Source: Desulfuromonadaceae bacterium (lineage in GTDB: Bacteria; Desulfobacterota; Desulfuromonadia; Desulfuromonadales; Geopsychrobacteraceae). From it: a stretch of 8,309 nt of DNA. The stretch covers positions 1 through 8,309 of the forward strand of contig WTCI01000070.1 of the NCBI GenBank assembly GCA_013138655.1, given 5' to 3'. The translations under genes and the position numbers were made by a program. This document shows positions 1 to 6,449 of the stretch, one piece after another (position 1 is the first letter of the stretch; every line of letters starts with the position of its first letter). The notes under the pieces are model-generated. The model did not search any database, was not told where the DNA came from, and worked only from the letters and a program-made list of their open reading frames with translations.

Positions 1-39
1 AATACAAGAACCTACTGCGAAACCGTCTGATCGGTTCAT

Positions 40-95
40 ATTTCCGTATGTTTTCGACAAATAGCGGTGCTATTCGCTCTCAAACCTACGAAAAT
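40..95. repeat. Nested imperfect palindrome in non-coding DNA
   Basis: The core is a perfect hairpin, AATAGC (60-65), loop GGT, GCTATT (69-74). An outer pair of arms surrounds it: ATTTCCGTATG from 40 on the left matches the reverse complement of TCAAACCTACGAAAAT (80-95) with a few mismatches and a small bulge. Two smaller pairs lie next to it, AACCG/CGGTT at 21-36 and AGCCG/CGGCT around 108-128. I see no convincing protein on either strand in 1-200. This could be an RNA structure at the end of an upstream gene or part of a palindromic intergenic repeat family; one window cannot decide. Confidence 0.5.
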
Positions 96-125
96 CTGTC
101 CTCGAACAGCCGATTTCTCGCTACG

Positions 126-165
126 GCTCGTATTCTCGGACAACCTCCGAGCATGTGAGCTTTTT
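126..165 (+). terminator. Rho-independent terminator upstream of cheV
   Basis: The left arm starts at 126 (GCTC) and ends with CTCGGA (135-140), the loop is CAACC, and the right arm runs from TCCGAG (146-151) to GAGC (157-160), followed directly by TTTTT (161-165). The stem is about 15 bp with one internal mismatch and two G-T wobbles. It would end a plus-strand transcript entering from the left and insulate cheV from it. Confidence 0.65.
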
Positions 166-287
166 GCAAGCAGTCAGCCGTGAAATTTTTATTGCCCGTC
201 TTTATAGTGTCTTCATAACGCGCCAGTATACACGAGAATTTCCCCCGGGTGCAGCAAGAAAAGCGGAAGAAATGAAGAAAATGTTAA

Positions 288-316
288 TTGACTCAATCTG
301 GTTAAGGTGCTCAAAT
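288..316 (+). promoter_or_regulatory. Candidate sigma70-type promoter for cheV
   Basis: TTGACT (288-293) and TCAAAT (311-316) are separated by 17 nt, which suits a -35/-10 pair. Transcription would start near 323, leaving a leader of about 35 nt before the ATG at 358. The -35 box sits inside the small palindrome ATTGACTCAAT (287-297), which could be an operator. A purine-rich Shine-Dalgarno stretch (AAAAAAGGACAGG) lies just before the start codon. The -10 match is only 4 of 6, so this is a candidate only. Confidence 0.4.
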
Positions 317-357
317 AAAGAGCGCCATTGTGCCTATATATTAAAAAAGGACAGGTT

Positions 358-1332
358 ATGACTGAATTGAGTAAGCAGGAAATTCTACTTGAAGCCGGCA
401 CCAACGAGATGGAGATCATCGAGTTTTATCTTGCGACACAGTCTTTTGGCATCAATGTTCAAAAACTGAAAGAGATCATTGCTTACGACGAAGAGGCTGT
501 CACTGTGGTTCCCGGGAGCTCCCCCGGGATGCTCGGCACTTTGTTGTTGCGTGGCAGCACCATCCCTCTGATCGATCTGAAGTCACATCTTGTCCAGAAG
601 GAAGCAGGCCTTGGCAAGGATGTGCGCCGCGTGGTGCTGATCTGCGAATTCAATGATCGGATCAACGGTTTCAAGGTTGATGGGGTCAATATGATTCACC
701 GGGTTTCCTGGAGTGATGTTCAACCGATGGCGCCCTTTATCGACCAGTATCAGCCCAGGTTTACCGGCAGCATCAATATCGAAGGGCGGGAGATTCTGAT
801 TGTCGATCTGGAGCACATCGTTGCTGAGTTTGACCCGGAAGCGGACCTGGATTTCGAGGTGGAACTTCGCGCTGAGCAGATGTTGGAAAAGGTGCCGCAT
901 AGCCGGGAAAAGATGAAGTTGATGCTGGCTGAGGATTCCTCACTGATTCGTGCCGGGATCTCCCGGGTTTTGAAAGGTGCCGGCTATTTCGATCTGATCA
1001 CTTTTGTTGACGGAGAAGACTGTTACAAAAGAATCCTGCAATTAAAGAAGGAGGCTCAGGAGGCCAATGAAAGCGTGCTCAAATATTTGAATCTGTTGAT
1101 TACCGATATTGAGATGCCGAAGATGGATGGTTTGACCCTCTGTAAAAAAATCAAGGATGACCCGGTCCTCAGGGAGGTCAAAGTCATCCTGTTCTCTTCC
1201 CTGATTAATGATCAGATGGCGGTCAAGTGTGATTCGGTCGGTGCCGACGGCTACGCCACCAAGCCGCAGATTCCTTATCTGGTCCAGATGATGGACAAGC
1301 ACCTCGGAATTGCGGGAGCTGATGTCAGCTAA
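358..1332 (+). CDS. cheV: Chemotaxis coupling protein CheV (CheW-receiver fusion)
   Basis: CheV is a cytoplasmic adaptor that links methyl-accepting receptors to CheA through a CheW-like domain and is tuned by phosphorylation of its receiver domain. The 324-residue protein is a typical CheV length. The CheW-like domain covers about residues 15-165 (EFYLATQSFGINVQKLKEII, GMLGTLLLRG, PLIDL, ILIVDLEHIV). The receiver domain spans about 189-318: acidic pocket E192-D193, phospho-acceptor D250 in ITDIEMPKMDG, S280/S281 and K302 in the TKP motif. The long helix before strand 3 (about residues 222-240) is usual in CheV receivers. I chose the ATG at 358 because AAAGGACAGG precedes it; an in-frame GTG at 328 would add ten residues that look unlike the family. 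No other chemotaxis gene is visible, so it acts with components encoded elsewhere. It is convergent with trpB. Confidence 0.93.
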   Translation: MTELSKQEILLEAGTNEMEIIEFYLATQSFGINVQKLKEIIAYDEEAVTVVPGSSPGMLGTLLLRGSTIPLIDLKSHLVQKEAGLGKDVRRVVLICEFNDRINGFKVDGVNMIHRVSWSDVQPMAPFIDQYQPRFTGSINIEGREILIVDLEHIVAEFDPEADLDFEVELRAEQMLEKVPHSREKMKLMLAEDSSLIRAGISRVLKGAGYFDLITFVDGEDCYKRILQLKKEAQEANESVLKYLNLLITDIEMPKMDGLTLCKKIKDDPVLREVKVILFSSLINDQMAVKCDSVGADGYATKPQIPYLVQMMDKHLGIAGADVS

Positions 1333-1358
1333 ACGTTAAATCCGTTATCGGTAAGATT

Positions 1359-1398
1359 TGATGGCGACGCTATCTCAAGGCTTTTTGCGAATCCATCA
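1359..1398. repeat. CTTTTTGCG dispersed repeat, copy 1
   Basis: ATCTCAAGGCTTTTTGCG (1372-1389) recurs exactly at 3313-3330, and the following bases (AATCCATCA here, GAAGCATCA there) also resemble each other. This copy can fold: TGATGG (1359-1364) pairs with CCATCA (1393-1398), and CGC (1368-1370) with GCG (1387-1389). It lies between the convergent cheV and trpB genes, beside the trpB terminator. Its function is unknown; a REP-like or miniature mobile element is possible. Confidence 0.6.
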
Positions 1399-1412
1399 GA
1401 CTTGTCATTCAG

Positions 1413-1455
1413 AAAAAAAGACGGGGCGTTCACGACAACGTGAGCTCCCTGTCTT
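1413..1455 (-). terminator. Rho-independent terminator of trpB
   Basis: Read on the minus strand, a stem of about 15 bp (arms 1439-1455 and 1418-1434, loop TTGT) is followed by a run of T (A-run 1413-1419 on the plus strand). There is one mismatch and two wobble pairs. It sits about 20 nt past the trpB stop codon. On the plus strand the hairpin is followed by a T-poor sequence, so it would stop cheV transcripts only weakly. Confidence 0.8.
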
Positions 1456-1476
1456 CTGATTCTGGCCCTTTCCCGA

Positions 1477-2676
1477 TTATAACGACAGGCGCTCCGCCAC
1501 GAAATCGGCATCCTTGTCGCCGCGGCCCGACAGGTTGATCAGGATGGTTTCTTGCGGCGACATGGTTTGCGCCAATTTCATAGCGTAGGCCACCGCGTGA
1601 GCGGTTTCCAGCGCCGGGATAATGCCTTCCATGCGGGAAAGCGTCATGAATGCCTCCAGGCATTCGCGGTCATCAATCGTCTGGTAGCTGACCCTCTTAA
1701 TATCTTTCAGATAACAATGCTGCGGTCCGACGCCCGGATAATCCAGGCCGGAGGCGATAGAATACACCGGCAGAGGGTTGCCGTCCTTATCCTGCAGATT
1801 ATAACATTCGAAACCGTGCAGAGTCCCTTTCGTTCCCAGGGTCAGGGTGGCAGCATGGTCCGGTGTGTCGAGTCCTTTTCCTGCGGGTTCCACGCCGATC
1901 AATTTGACGCTCTCATCGCCAAGAAAGGCGGTGAAAATACCGATGGCATTTGATCCGCCACCGACGCAGGCCATGACTACATCGGGCAGTGCATTCTCTT
2001 TGGCCAGAAACTGTTCGCGTGCCTCGTAACCCACAATCTGCTGAAAATCACGAACCATTTTGGGGAAGGGGTGAGGCCCGACCACCGAGCCGATCGCGTA
2101 CAGAAAGTTGACCGGATCCTTCAGGTACTCCTCGAAAGCACTGTCGACGGCATCCTTGAGCGTTCGGGTGCCCCGTGAGACCGGAACCAGTGTACAACCG
2201 AGGATTTTCATCTTGGTGACATTGGGGTGCTCCTTTTCGATGTCGATTTCCCCCATGTGAATTTCGCAGTCGATACCGATCAATGCACAGGCTGTTGCCA
2301 GAGCAACCCCATGCTGGCCCGCGCCGGTTTCCGCAATGACCTTGGTTTTACCCATATGCTTGGCCAGTAATGCCTCGCCGAGACAGTGGTTGATTTTGTG
2401 GGCGCCCGTGTGATTCAAATCTTCACGTTTCAGGAAAATACGTGCGCCACCCAGTTGTTCGCTTAAGCGCTTTGCGTAATAAATGGGGCTTGGGCGGCCG
2501 ACATAATCGGCATACAGGTCCTGCAGCGTTTTCTGGAATGCCTCAGTTTGTCTCACCTGCTCGTAAGCATCACTGATGTCATCCATGATGGCTTTCAACT
2601 CGGGCGGGATGATTTGACCGCCGTATTCGCCGAAGTATCCTTTTTTATCTGGCATTTCAAGGAATTGTGTTGTCAT
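1477..2676 (-). CDS. trpB: Tryptophan synthase beta chain
   Basis: TrpB is the pyridoxal-phosphate enzyme that joins indole and L-serine to make L-tryptophan, normally as an alpha2-beta2 complex with TrpA. About 399 residues is the usual TrpB length. Counting from the upstream ATG at 2682, K96 in HTGAHKINH is the Schiff-base lysine, E118 in AETGAGQHG the catalytic acid, GGGSNAIG (241-248) the phosphate-binding loop, and [10 protein letters not shown] (311-320) and SGRGDKD (385-391) further signatures. All catalytic motifs are intact. It departs from the textbook sequence in the communication domain, with [20 protein letters not shown] at 144-163 where typical TrpB has a motif like GAEDVERQALNVFRMRLLGA. 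No trpA or other trp gene is in the window. I prefer the ATG at 2676, nine bases after GGAGG; the ATG at 2682 is only three bases from it. It could be the main TrpB or a second copy. Confidence 0.92.
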   Translation of the reverse strand: MTTQFLEMPDKKGYFGEYGGQIIPPELKAIMDDISDAYEQVRQTEAFQKTLQDLYADYVGRPSPIYYAKRLSEQLGGARIFLKREDLNHTGAHKINHCLGEALLAKHMGKTKVIAETGAGQHGVALATACALIGIDCEIHMGEIDIEKEHPNVTKMKILGCTLVPVSRGTRTLKDAVDSAFEEYLKDPVNFLYAIGSVVGPHPFPKMVRDFQQIVGYEAREQFLAKENALPDVVMACVGGGSNAIGIFTAFLGDESVKLIGVEPAGKGLDTPDHAATLTLGTKGTLHGFECYNLQDKDGNPLPVYSIASGLDYPGVGPQHCYLKDIKRVSYQTIDDRECLEAFMTLSRMEGIIPALETAHAVAYAMKLAQTMSPQETILINLSGRGDKDADFVAERLSL

Positions 2677-2685
2677 GTTCATTGT

Positions 2686-2690
2686 CCTCC
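2686..2690 (-). promoter_or_regulatory. Ribosome binding site deciding the trpB start
   Basis: GGAGG on the minus strand precedes two in-frame ATG codons. The spacing is 3 nt to the ATG at 2682 and 9 nt to the ATG at 2676, so the second start fits normal initiation better. The AT-rich stretch upstream (TTTTAATATATC, about 2697-2708) could hold a -10 box, but I see no matching -35 box and no trp operator or leader peptide. Confidence 0.6.
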
Positions 2691-2762
2691 AGTGTCGATA
2701 TATTAAAATTCTTTGTTTCGATTCGCTCTCGGATGTTGCGGGGGCTCATCCAAACAAGGGTC

Positions 2763-3190
2763 TCAAGAAAGGCTCATGCCCATCAGGAAAAAAACCACCA
2801 GAAACACGGGTAAGGGTGTCCCGGCCAGTACAAGTGTCAAAACCGGCAGCAAAGTTCCGCAGATTATACACGCACGAATGACTCCGTGAAACCCGAATCT
2901 GCCCACCAGCTTTGCCCACAGGATATTCGATGCGACCATGCCGACAATCTGAACCAGCAGGTATGTGCCGACCTGCTCCCCGGTGAGCTCATAATGGTGA
3001 CTTGCGTAGGCGACATAGAAAGGCATGAGCGTAAGGCCGAAACCGCTGAGATTTGCCAGCAGGATGTAGCGCCGCAGTTGAAGGTCCTCGCGCAGATGCC
3101 GGGGGATGGCACGGAGCACCGCACTAAAGGAAAGAGAATCATCCAACGGTTTGATGTCCGGTTCGCTGACGGTCCAGAAACCGAACGATG
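2763..3190 (-). pseudogene. MFS transporter fragment, truncated at both ends
   Basis: On the minus strand a readable stretch of about 140 residues has the character of a major facilitator transporter: a segment ending in SFGFWTVSEPD, a charged loop with LREDLQLRRY, then hydrophobic stretches (ILLANLSGFGLTLMPFYVAY, YLLVQIVGMVASNILWAKL, CIICGTLLPVLTLVLAG, LPVFLVVFFLMGMS) separated by short charged loops such as GRFGFHG. An MFS protein usually has about 400 residues and 12 helices; only about four to five from the middle remain. The frame stops after MGMSLS at 2763. At the other end, near 3185, the sequence changes into the start of a transposase in another reading frame. The fragment cannot make a working transporter. 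Its substrate cannot be told. Confidence 0.7.
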
Positions 3191-3294
3191 TCAATAACCG
3201 GGGCATCTGCCCCGGCCACAAGCATGATCTGGGTGGTGCCATAAACAAACGACTTGAATCGTTCGACTTTGTTCAGTAGAGTCTCAATCAGCAT
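3185..3294 (-). mobile_element. 5' remnant of an ISL3-family transposase gene
   Basis: An ATG at 3294 on the minus strand, preceded by GATGAGGAACC as ribosome binding site, opens a frame beginning MLIETLLNKVERFKSFVYG and continuing TTQIMLVAGADAPVIDI. This matches my knowledge of the N-terminus of ISL3-type (IS204/IS1001/IS1096/IS1165) transposases, which start with an LLNKVxxFKSFVY-like motif just before a CxxC zinc finger. After about 37 codons the resemblance ends: where the zinc finger should be, the frame runs as VRFLDRQRTGHQTVG to a stop, and the DNA there encodes the MFS fragment in another frame. The element was therefore cut off by a deletion or rearrangement. No right-hand IS end is visible. 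Confidence 0.6.
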
Positions 3295-3301
3295 GGTTCC
3301 T

Positions 3302-3359
3302 CATCCTCAGCCATCTCAAGGCTTTTTGCGGAAGCATCATGGATGTTTTCTCGCAAAAA
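3302..3359. repeat. CTTTTTGCG dispersed repeat, copy 2, hairpin-forming
   Basis: ATCTCAAGGCTTTTTGCG (3313-3330) is identical to copy 1. TTTTTGCG (3323-3330) faces its exact complement CGCAAAAA (3352-3359), and CATCC (3302-3306) faces GGATG (3341-3345), so two alternative hairpins are possible. It lies just upstream of the transposase remnant's start codon and might be the terminal region of that IS. Its presence beside trpB without any transposase (copy 1) argues for an independent repeat. Confidence 0.55.
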
Positions 3360-3368
3360 TCATCCTGA

Positions 3369-3575
3369 TCCCAAGGGGGAAGCAATACCTTCTGCGGAAG
3401 AGGTGAAATTGTTTACCAATGGGCGGTGCTGCGCGATGCCTGCCTGAATGCTGACCTTGCTCCCCAGACATTACAGGATATACCCGGCATCGATGAGCAA
3501 TCGCTGCTGCTGTTGGCGGTTTGTTTCGGAGCCACTCGTCTTATCGATAACCATTACGTGCTCAAGGCCCTGTAA
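3369..3575 (+). pseudogene. C-terminal remnant of a PanC-like protein
   Basis: A plus-strand frame opens after a stop at 3366-3368 and ends with TAA at 3573-3575. Its last residues, LLLLAVCFGATRLIDNHYVLKAL, resemble the end of pantoate-beta-alanine ligase (PanC), whose final strand carries a G-x-TRLIDN signature. The preceding VYQWAVLRDACLNADLAPQ fits PanC less well, so the identification is tentative. There is no ATG and no convincing ribosome binding site; the first usable codon is a GTG at 3426. A whole PanC has about 280 residues, so nearly everything, including the ATP-binding HIGH-type motif, is missing. It is in frame with and 3 nt upstream of the amidohydrolase gene, which suggests the two were once an operon. 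Confidence 0.45.
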
Positions 3576-3578
3576 TTC

Positions 3579-4871
3579 ATGATTACGCTGTACCTCAGCC
3601 GCTATCTGGTTCCGGTCTCCAGCCCCGCGCTGGAGCAGGGTGCCATAGCGGTTGAAAACGGTCAGATTGTGGCCCTTGGACCTGCTGCCACCCTTGAATC
3701 GCGCTATCCCCGTTCCCTGCGGCACGATTATGGCGATGCCATTGTGTTGCCGGCCTTCATCAATGCCCATACCCATCTCGAACTCAGCCATTATCCACAG
3801 TGGGCCGAGACGGCCGGAGAGGTCTCTGACAGCGAGGATGGTTTCACCGACTGGATTCTGCGGCTGATCCGGGTCAGGATTGACCTCGGTCATGATCTGG
3901 AGCGATACCGACGGTCGTGGCGGGCCGGTTTGCAGCAGGCGCTGTCTACCGGAACCGGTCAACTGGGCGACATCCTGTCCACTGGTGATCTGGCCGCTGA
4001 GATAGCCACCCGTCTGTCGGGACGCTGTTTTGTCGAGGTGCTGGGGCAAAATCCCGGCCGCGTCTACCATCAATTGCAACAGTTGGAGCACTGCCTGGCC
4101 AGCTGGCCACAAGCCCGCTGGGGAGCTGCGCCCCATTCCCCCTACACCCTCAGCCTTGAGCTGCTCAAACAGAGCTATCGCCAAACCACCTGTAAGCACA
4201 TCCGCACCTCGATCCACCTGGCTGAATCTGTCGATGAGGTGGAATTTTTAGCGAACAGTCGCGGGCCGCTGGCCGAGCAGTTGTACCCCTTTGTCGGTTG
4301 GCAGAACTATGTGCCACCACCACGCCACCTGCGATCACTGCAAATTCTTGAGCAAGCTGGAGGGCTTAAAGCCGACACGCTGCTGGTGCATGGTGTGCAT
4401 CTCAATGGTAAAGAGATTACCAAGGTCGCTGCCGCTGGGTGCAGCATGGTTCTGTGCCCGCGCTCCAACGCCCGACTCAATGTCGGTGTGGCACCGGCGG
4501 CTGACTATGTGCGTGCCAACGTGCCGCTGGCCTTGGGTACCGATAGTCTGGCCAGCAATCAGTCACTGTCGTTGTGGGATGAAATGGATTTTGCGCTGGA
4601 CTGGTTTAATGGCGATCTCGATCCACGGCAGTTGCTGCACATGAGTACTCTCGGCGGTGCCCGGGCACTGGGAATCGAGAAGGGGGGACAGCTGGCCGTT
4701 GGAGCCCCGGCCACCTTTCAGGTGTTAGAACCCGATTCGTTGCCGTCGTTGGATCAGATCTACCCGTTCTTGTGTCAGGCCCGGCGTAGCCATGAGGTTA
4801 AACAGGTCGTTGTGGATGGTGAGACACGCTGGTGTTGCAATGCCGATGAGCAGGAGGGGGATCATGCTTAG
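3579..4871 (+). CDS. Aminofutalosine deaminase-type amidohydrolase
   Basis: A 430-residue metal-dependent hydrolase of the amidohydrolase superfamily, cytosine deaminase / SAH deaminase branch. The metal site is complete: H64 and H66 in AFINAHTHLELS, H213 in SIHLAES with E216 as the probable proton shuttle, H271 in HGVHL and D322 in GTDSLASN; HSPYTLS (186-192) is another typical motif. In Geobacter-like bacteria such proteins are annotated as aminofutalosine deaminase family hydrolases, which convert aminofutalosine to futalosine in menaquinone synthesis. That role is inferred from family resemblance; no other mqn gene is here. It is probably cytoplasmic. The ATG follows the PanC-like stop by 3 nt with only a weak AAGG 11 nt upstream, so translation may once have depended on coupling. 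A related SAH or guanine deaminase function is the main alternative. Confidence 0.75.
   Translation: MITLYLSRYLVPVSSPALEQGAIAVENGQIVALGPAATLESRYPRSLRHDYGDAIVLPAFINAHTHLELSHYPQWAETAGEVSDSEDGFTDWILRLIRVRIDLGHDLERYRRSWRAGLQQALSTGTGQLGDILSTGDLAAEIATRLSGRCFVEVLGQNPGRVYHQLQQLEHCLASWPQARWGAAPHSPYTLSLELLKQSYRQTTCKHIRTSIHLAESVDEVEFLANSRGPLAEQLYPFVGWQNYVPPPRHLRSLQILEQAGGLKADTLLVHGVHLNGKEITKVAAAGCSMVLCPRSNARLNVGVAPAADYVRANVPLALGTDSLASNQSLSLWDEMDFALDWFNGDLDPRQLLHMSTLGGARALGIEKGGQLAVGAPATFQVLEPDSLPSLDQIYPFLCQARRSHEVKQVVVDGETRWCCNADEQEGDHA
4852..4857 (+). promoter_or_regulatory. Strong Shine-Dalgarno inside the end of the amidohydrolase gene
   Basis: AGGAGG stands 6 nt before an ATG at 4864, which overlaps the amidohydrolase stop codon by 8 nt. 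This is better than any other ribosome binding site in the window and is typical of a translationally coupled next gene in an operon. Confidence 0.55.
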
Positions 4872-5064
4872 CCATCGTATTCTTTTTTGCGAGACCATCA
4901 TTATTGCTTTCATCATGCTTGCATTCGTTGTAGAAGGGAAAGAGTTTTTCAATCGGAAGTCGGTAAAGAATTTTTTCCCGGAACTGATGTGCTCGGGATT
5001 TTTCCAAAAACGCCGAGTATCTCGGCCCCGGATGAGCAGATTAACCATGAGGACACGACCATGA
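4864..5064 (+). CDS. Small hypothetical ORF, possibly the start of a lost gene
   Basis: I do not recognise this 66-residue product. It begins MLSHRILFCE, has one hydrophobic stretch (about residues 11-23, TIIIAFIMLAFVV) that could span a membrane, and ends in a basic, Phe- and Arg-rich tail. In favour of translation are the perfect AGGAGG at the right distance and the overlap with the preceding stop codon. Against it is the tail, rich in RRVSRPR-like residues, which reads like non-coding DNA, and a CTTTTTTGCGAGACC repeat copy that supplies residues 7-13. The simplest reading is that the start site of an operon neighbour survives while its body was replaced by a deletion or repeat insertion. 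A genuine small membrane protein is the alternative. Confidence 0.3.
   Translation: MLSHRILFCETIIIAFIMLAFVVEGKEFFNRKSVKNFFPELMCSGFFQKRRVSRPRMSRLTMRTRP
4882..4901. repeat. CTTTTTGCG dispersed repeat, copy 3
   Basis: CTTTTTTGCGAGACCATCAT matches GCTTTTTGCGAATCCATCA of copy 1 and GCTTTTTGCGGAAGCATCA of copy 2 with few differences and the same order of blocks. Unlike the other two it lacks the preceding ATCTCAAGG and has no clear hairpin partner. It lies 11 nt after the stop codon of the amidohydrolase. Confidence 0.5.
5012..5026 (-). terminator. Short hairpin with T-run only on the minus strand
   Basis: GCCGAG (5012-5017), loop TAT, CTCGGC (5021-5026) is a perfect 6-bp stem. Minus-strand transcription would meet GTTTTTGG directly after it, as in a small terminator, but no minus-strand gene lies upstream nearby. 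On the plus strand it has no T-run. It may be a relic or a weak structure between the amidohydrolase and kinase genes. Confidence 0.3.
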
Positions 5065-5134
5065 CCGGACAGTAGTGAAATCCTGAGAAAAATTGATATC
5101 AGTATGAATATTTTTGAGGGGGGATATTTAACAA

Positions 5135-6295
5135 ATGGAAACATATTTTGCTGAGGCAGAACGGGCGAGTGAGAAAGAACTTGTTGCGGAAATTGTAACA
5201 GTAAACAACAGCCCCGTAATGACTGGATTACTCCATTTAATTAGCGGGTTGTTATTGATCTTAAATGTACACCGGCAGATTGTTTCTCTAAACAGTTCAC
5301 TCCTCAAAATGCTCGGTATTGAAGATACTTCTGAAGCTTTGGGATTACGACCAGGGGAAGCATTGCAATGCATTCACGCTCATGAAGAACCTGCCGGATG
5401 TGGTACCACAAAATATTGTTCAACCTGTGGGGCCGCAATAGCAATAGTTGCCAGCTTGAGCCAAGACAAACCCGCTGAAAGAATCTGTGCCCTGACAGTT
5501 AATAGAGAAGAGAAGACGATCGATATCGCTTTTTTGGTTAGATCTCAAGCAATAAAAATAAACGGGACAAAATTTCTTTTACTTTTCATGCAGGATATTA
5601 CCCTCCAGCAGTATCGTGCGGCGCTGGAAAGGACTTTTTTTCACGATATCAACAATATGTTGAGCGGACTGGTTGGGGCAAGCGAATTACTTTACTCGAA
5701 AAATAGCCAATCAAATCTTGTCAATATTATTCGTCGATCATCACTGTGTCTCAAACAAGAAATTGAGATACAACGGTGTCTCTTAAAAAGTGACTCCTGC
5801 ACCTATATTCCACTGCGACATGAGGTCAAGACAACTCATATACTGGAAGAACTTCAATCCTGTTTCAGCAACCATCCAGCTGCCATAAATAAGAATTTAC
5901 AATTTTCGCCATCTTGGCCCACACTGACTGTCAATACGGATACATCCTTATTATTACGTGTTCTATGCAATATGATTACAAATGCTCTGGAGGCTACAGA
6001 AAAAAACGGTACGGTGAAAGTATGGACAGTGAGGGATAAAGATAAATTTCTGGTTTTTTGTGTCTGGAACAGTCAATCTATTCCAGAAAATATTGCACAA
6101 AGGATATTCCAACGCAACTTTAGTACAAAAGAAGGTGCGGGTAGAGGAATCGGTACCTATTCTATGAAGTTATTTGGTGAGCAAATACTTGCTGGAAAAG
6201 TAAGTTTCACAACATCTCATGAAGAAGGTACTGTATTTAGATTTTCACTGCCCTTACGAAGGAATAAACAGATTCAACAAACCACGATGCACTAA
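5135..6295 (+). CDS. Orphan PAS-domain sensor histidine kinase
   Basis: A 386-residue signalling protein without a clear signal peptide or typical membrane pair; the hydrophobic stretch at 30-46 (TGLLHLISGLLLILNVH) more likely belongs to the sensor fold. The PAS-like domain spans about 35-155 and carries C79, H81, H83, C89, C95 and C98, a cluster that could bind a metal, heme or Fe-S centre. The phospho-acceptor is H170 in FFHDINNMLSG. The ATPase domain runs from about 230 to 374: N box with N279 and N283 (CNMITNALEA), a G1 position reading WNS (311-313) instead of DxG, and an ATP lid with TKEGAGRGIGTYSMKL (331-346). I recall this WN-type G1 box from Geobacter-group kinases. It should phosphorylate a response regulator, but none is adjacent. 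GAGGGGGG lies about 11 nt before the ATG. The gene is visibly richer in A and T than its neighbours, suggesting transfer. Confidence 0.85.
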   Translation: METYFAEAERASEKELVAEIVTVNNSPVMTGLLHLISGLLLILNVHRQIVSLNSSLLKMLGIEDTSEALGLRPGEALQCIHAHEEPAGCGTTKYCSTCGAAIAIVASLSQDKPAERICALTVNREEKTIDIAFLVRSQAIKINGTKFLLLFMQDITLQQYRAALERTFFHDINNMLSGLVGASELLYSKNSQSNLVNIIRRSSLCLKQEIEIQRCLLKSDSCTYIPLRHEVKTTHILEELQSCFSNHPAAINKNLQFSPSWPTLTVNTDTSLLLRVLCNMITNALEATEKNGTVKVWTVRDKDKFLVFCVWNSQSIPENIAQRIFQRNFSTKEGAGRGIGTYSMKLFGEQILAGKVSFTTSHEEGTVFRFSLPLRRNKQIQQTTMH

Positions 6296-6449
6296 AAGGG
6301 CATAGGTTCGGACGGGACGGAAAGTCTTGGGCTAAAGCCCGTAGTTTTGAACTGGCGTGTTGAAACAATAAAACTGAAACAACGATAGGCAAAACGGAGA
6401 CTTGAAATCCGATGGTAGACCCTGCTTGTCTCAACAGAAGTGGCATGAA
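6296..6449. other. Intergenic region with a GGGCTAAAGCCC hairpin
   Basis: GGGC (6329-6332), loop TAAA, GCCC (6337-6340) is a perfect short hairpin followed by GTAGTTTTGA, at best a weak terminator for the kinase gene. The rest has no convincing ORF. TTGAAA at 6360-6365 could be a -35 box, but no good -10 follows at 17-18 nt. A two-codon ORF, ATGAAATGA (6445-6453), overlaps the start of the next gene. Confidence 0.35.

Noticed and set aside
316..339. A flagellar sigma28-type promoter for cheV (TAAA and GCCTATAT)
   Set aside because: The spacing between the two boxes is 12 nt, not the usual 15, and the second box is imperfect; the sigma70-type pair at 288-316 fits better.
155..361. A 68-codon plus-strand frame before cheV
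   Set aside because: It starts inside the terminator stem, overlaps the cheV start, and shows no protein-like pattern.
2683..2762. A trp operator, leader peptide or T-box before trpB
   Set aside because: Only about 75 bases separate the gene from the MFS fragment, with no run of Trp codons, no terminator hairpin and no T-box-like sequence.
3471..4217. A 248-codon open frame on the minus strand opposite the amidohydrolase
   Set aside because: It is antisense to a gene with a complete metal-binding site, and its translation has no recognisable motifs; long antisense frames are common opposite GC-rich genes.
4887..5075. A second plus-strand frame ending in PDEQINHEDTTMTGQ
   Set aside because: Its end looks protein-like, but there is no ribosome binding site and I recognise no family; it overlaps the better supported small ORF.
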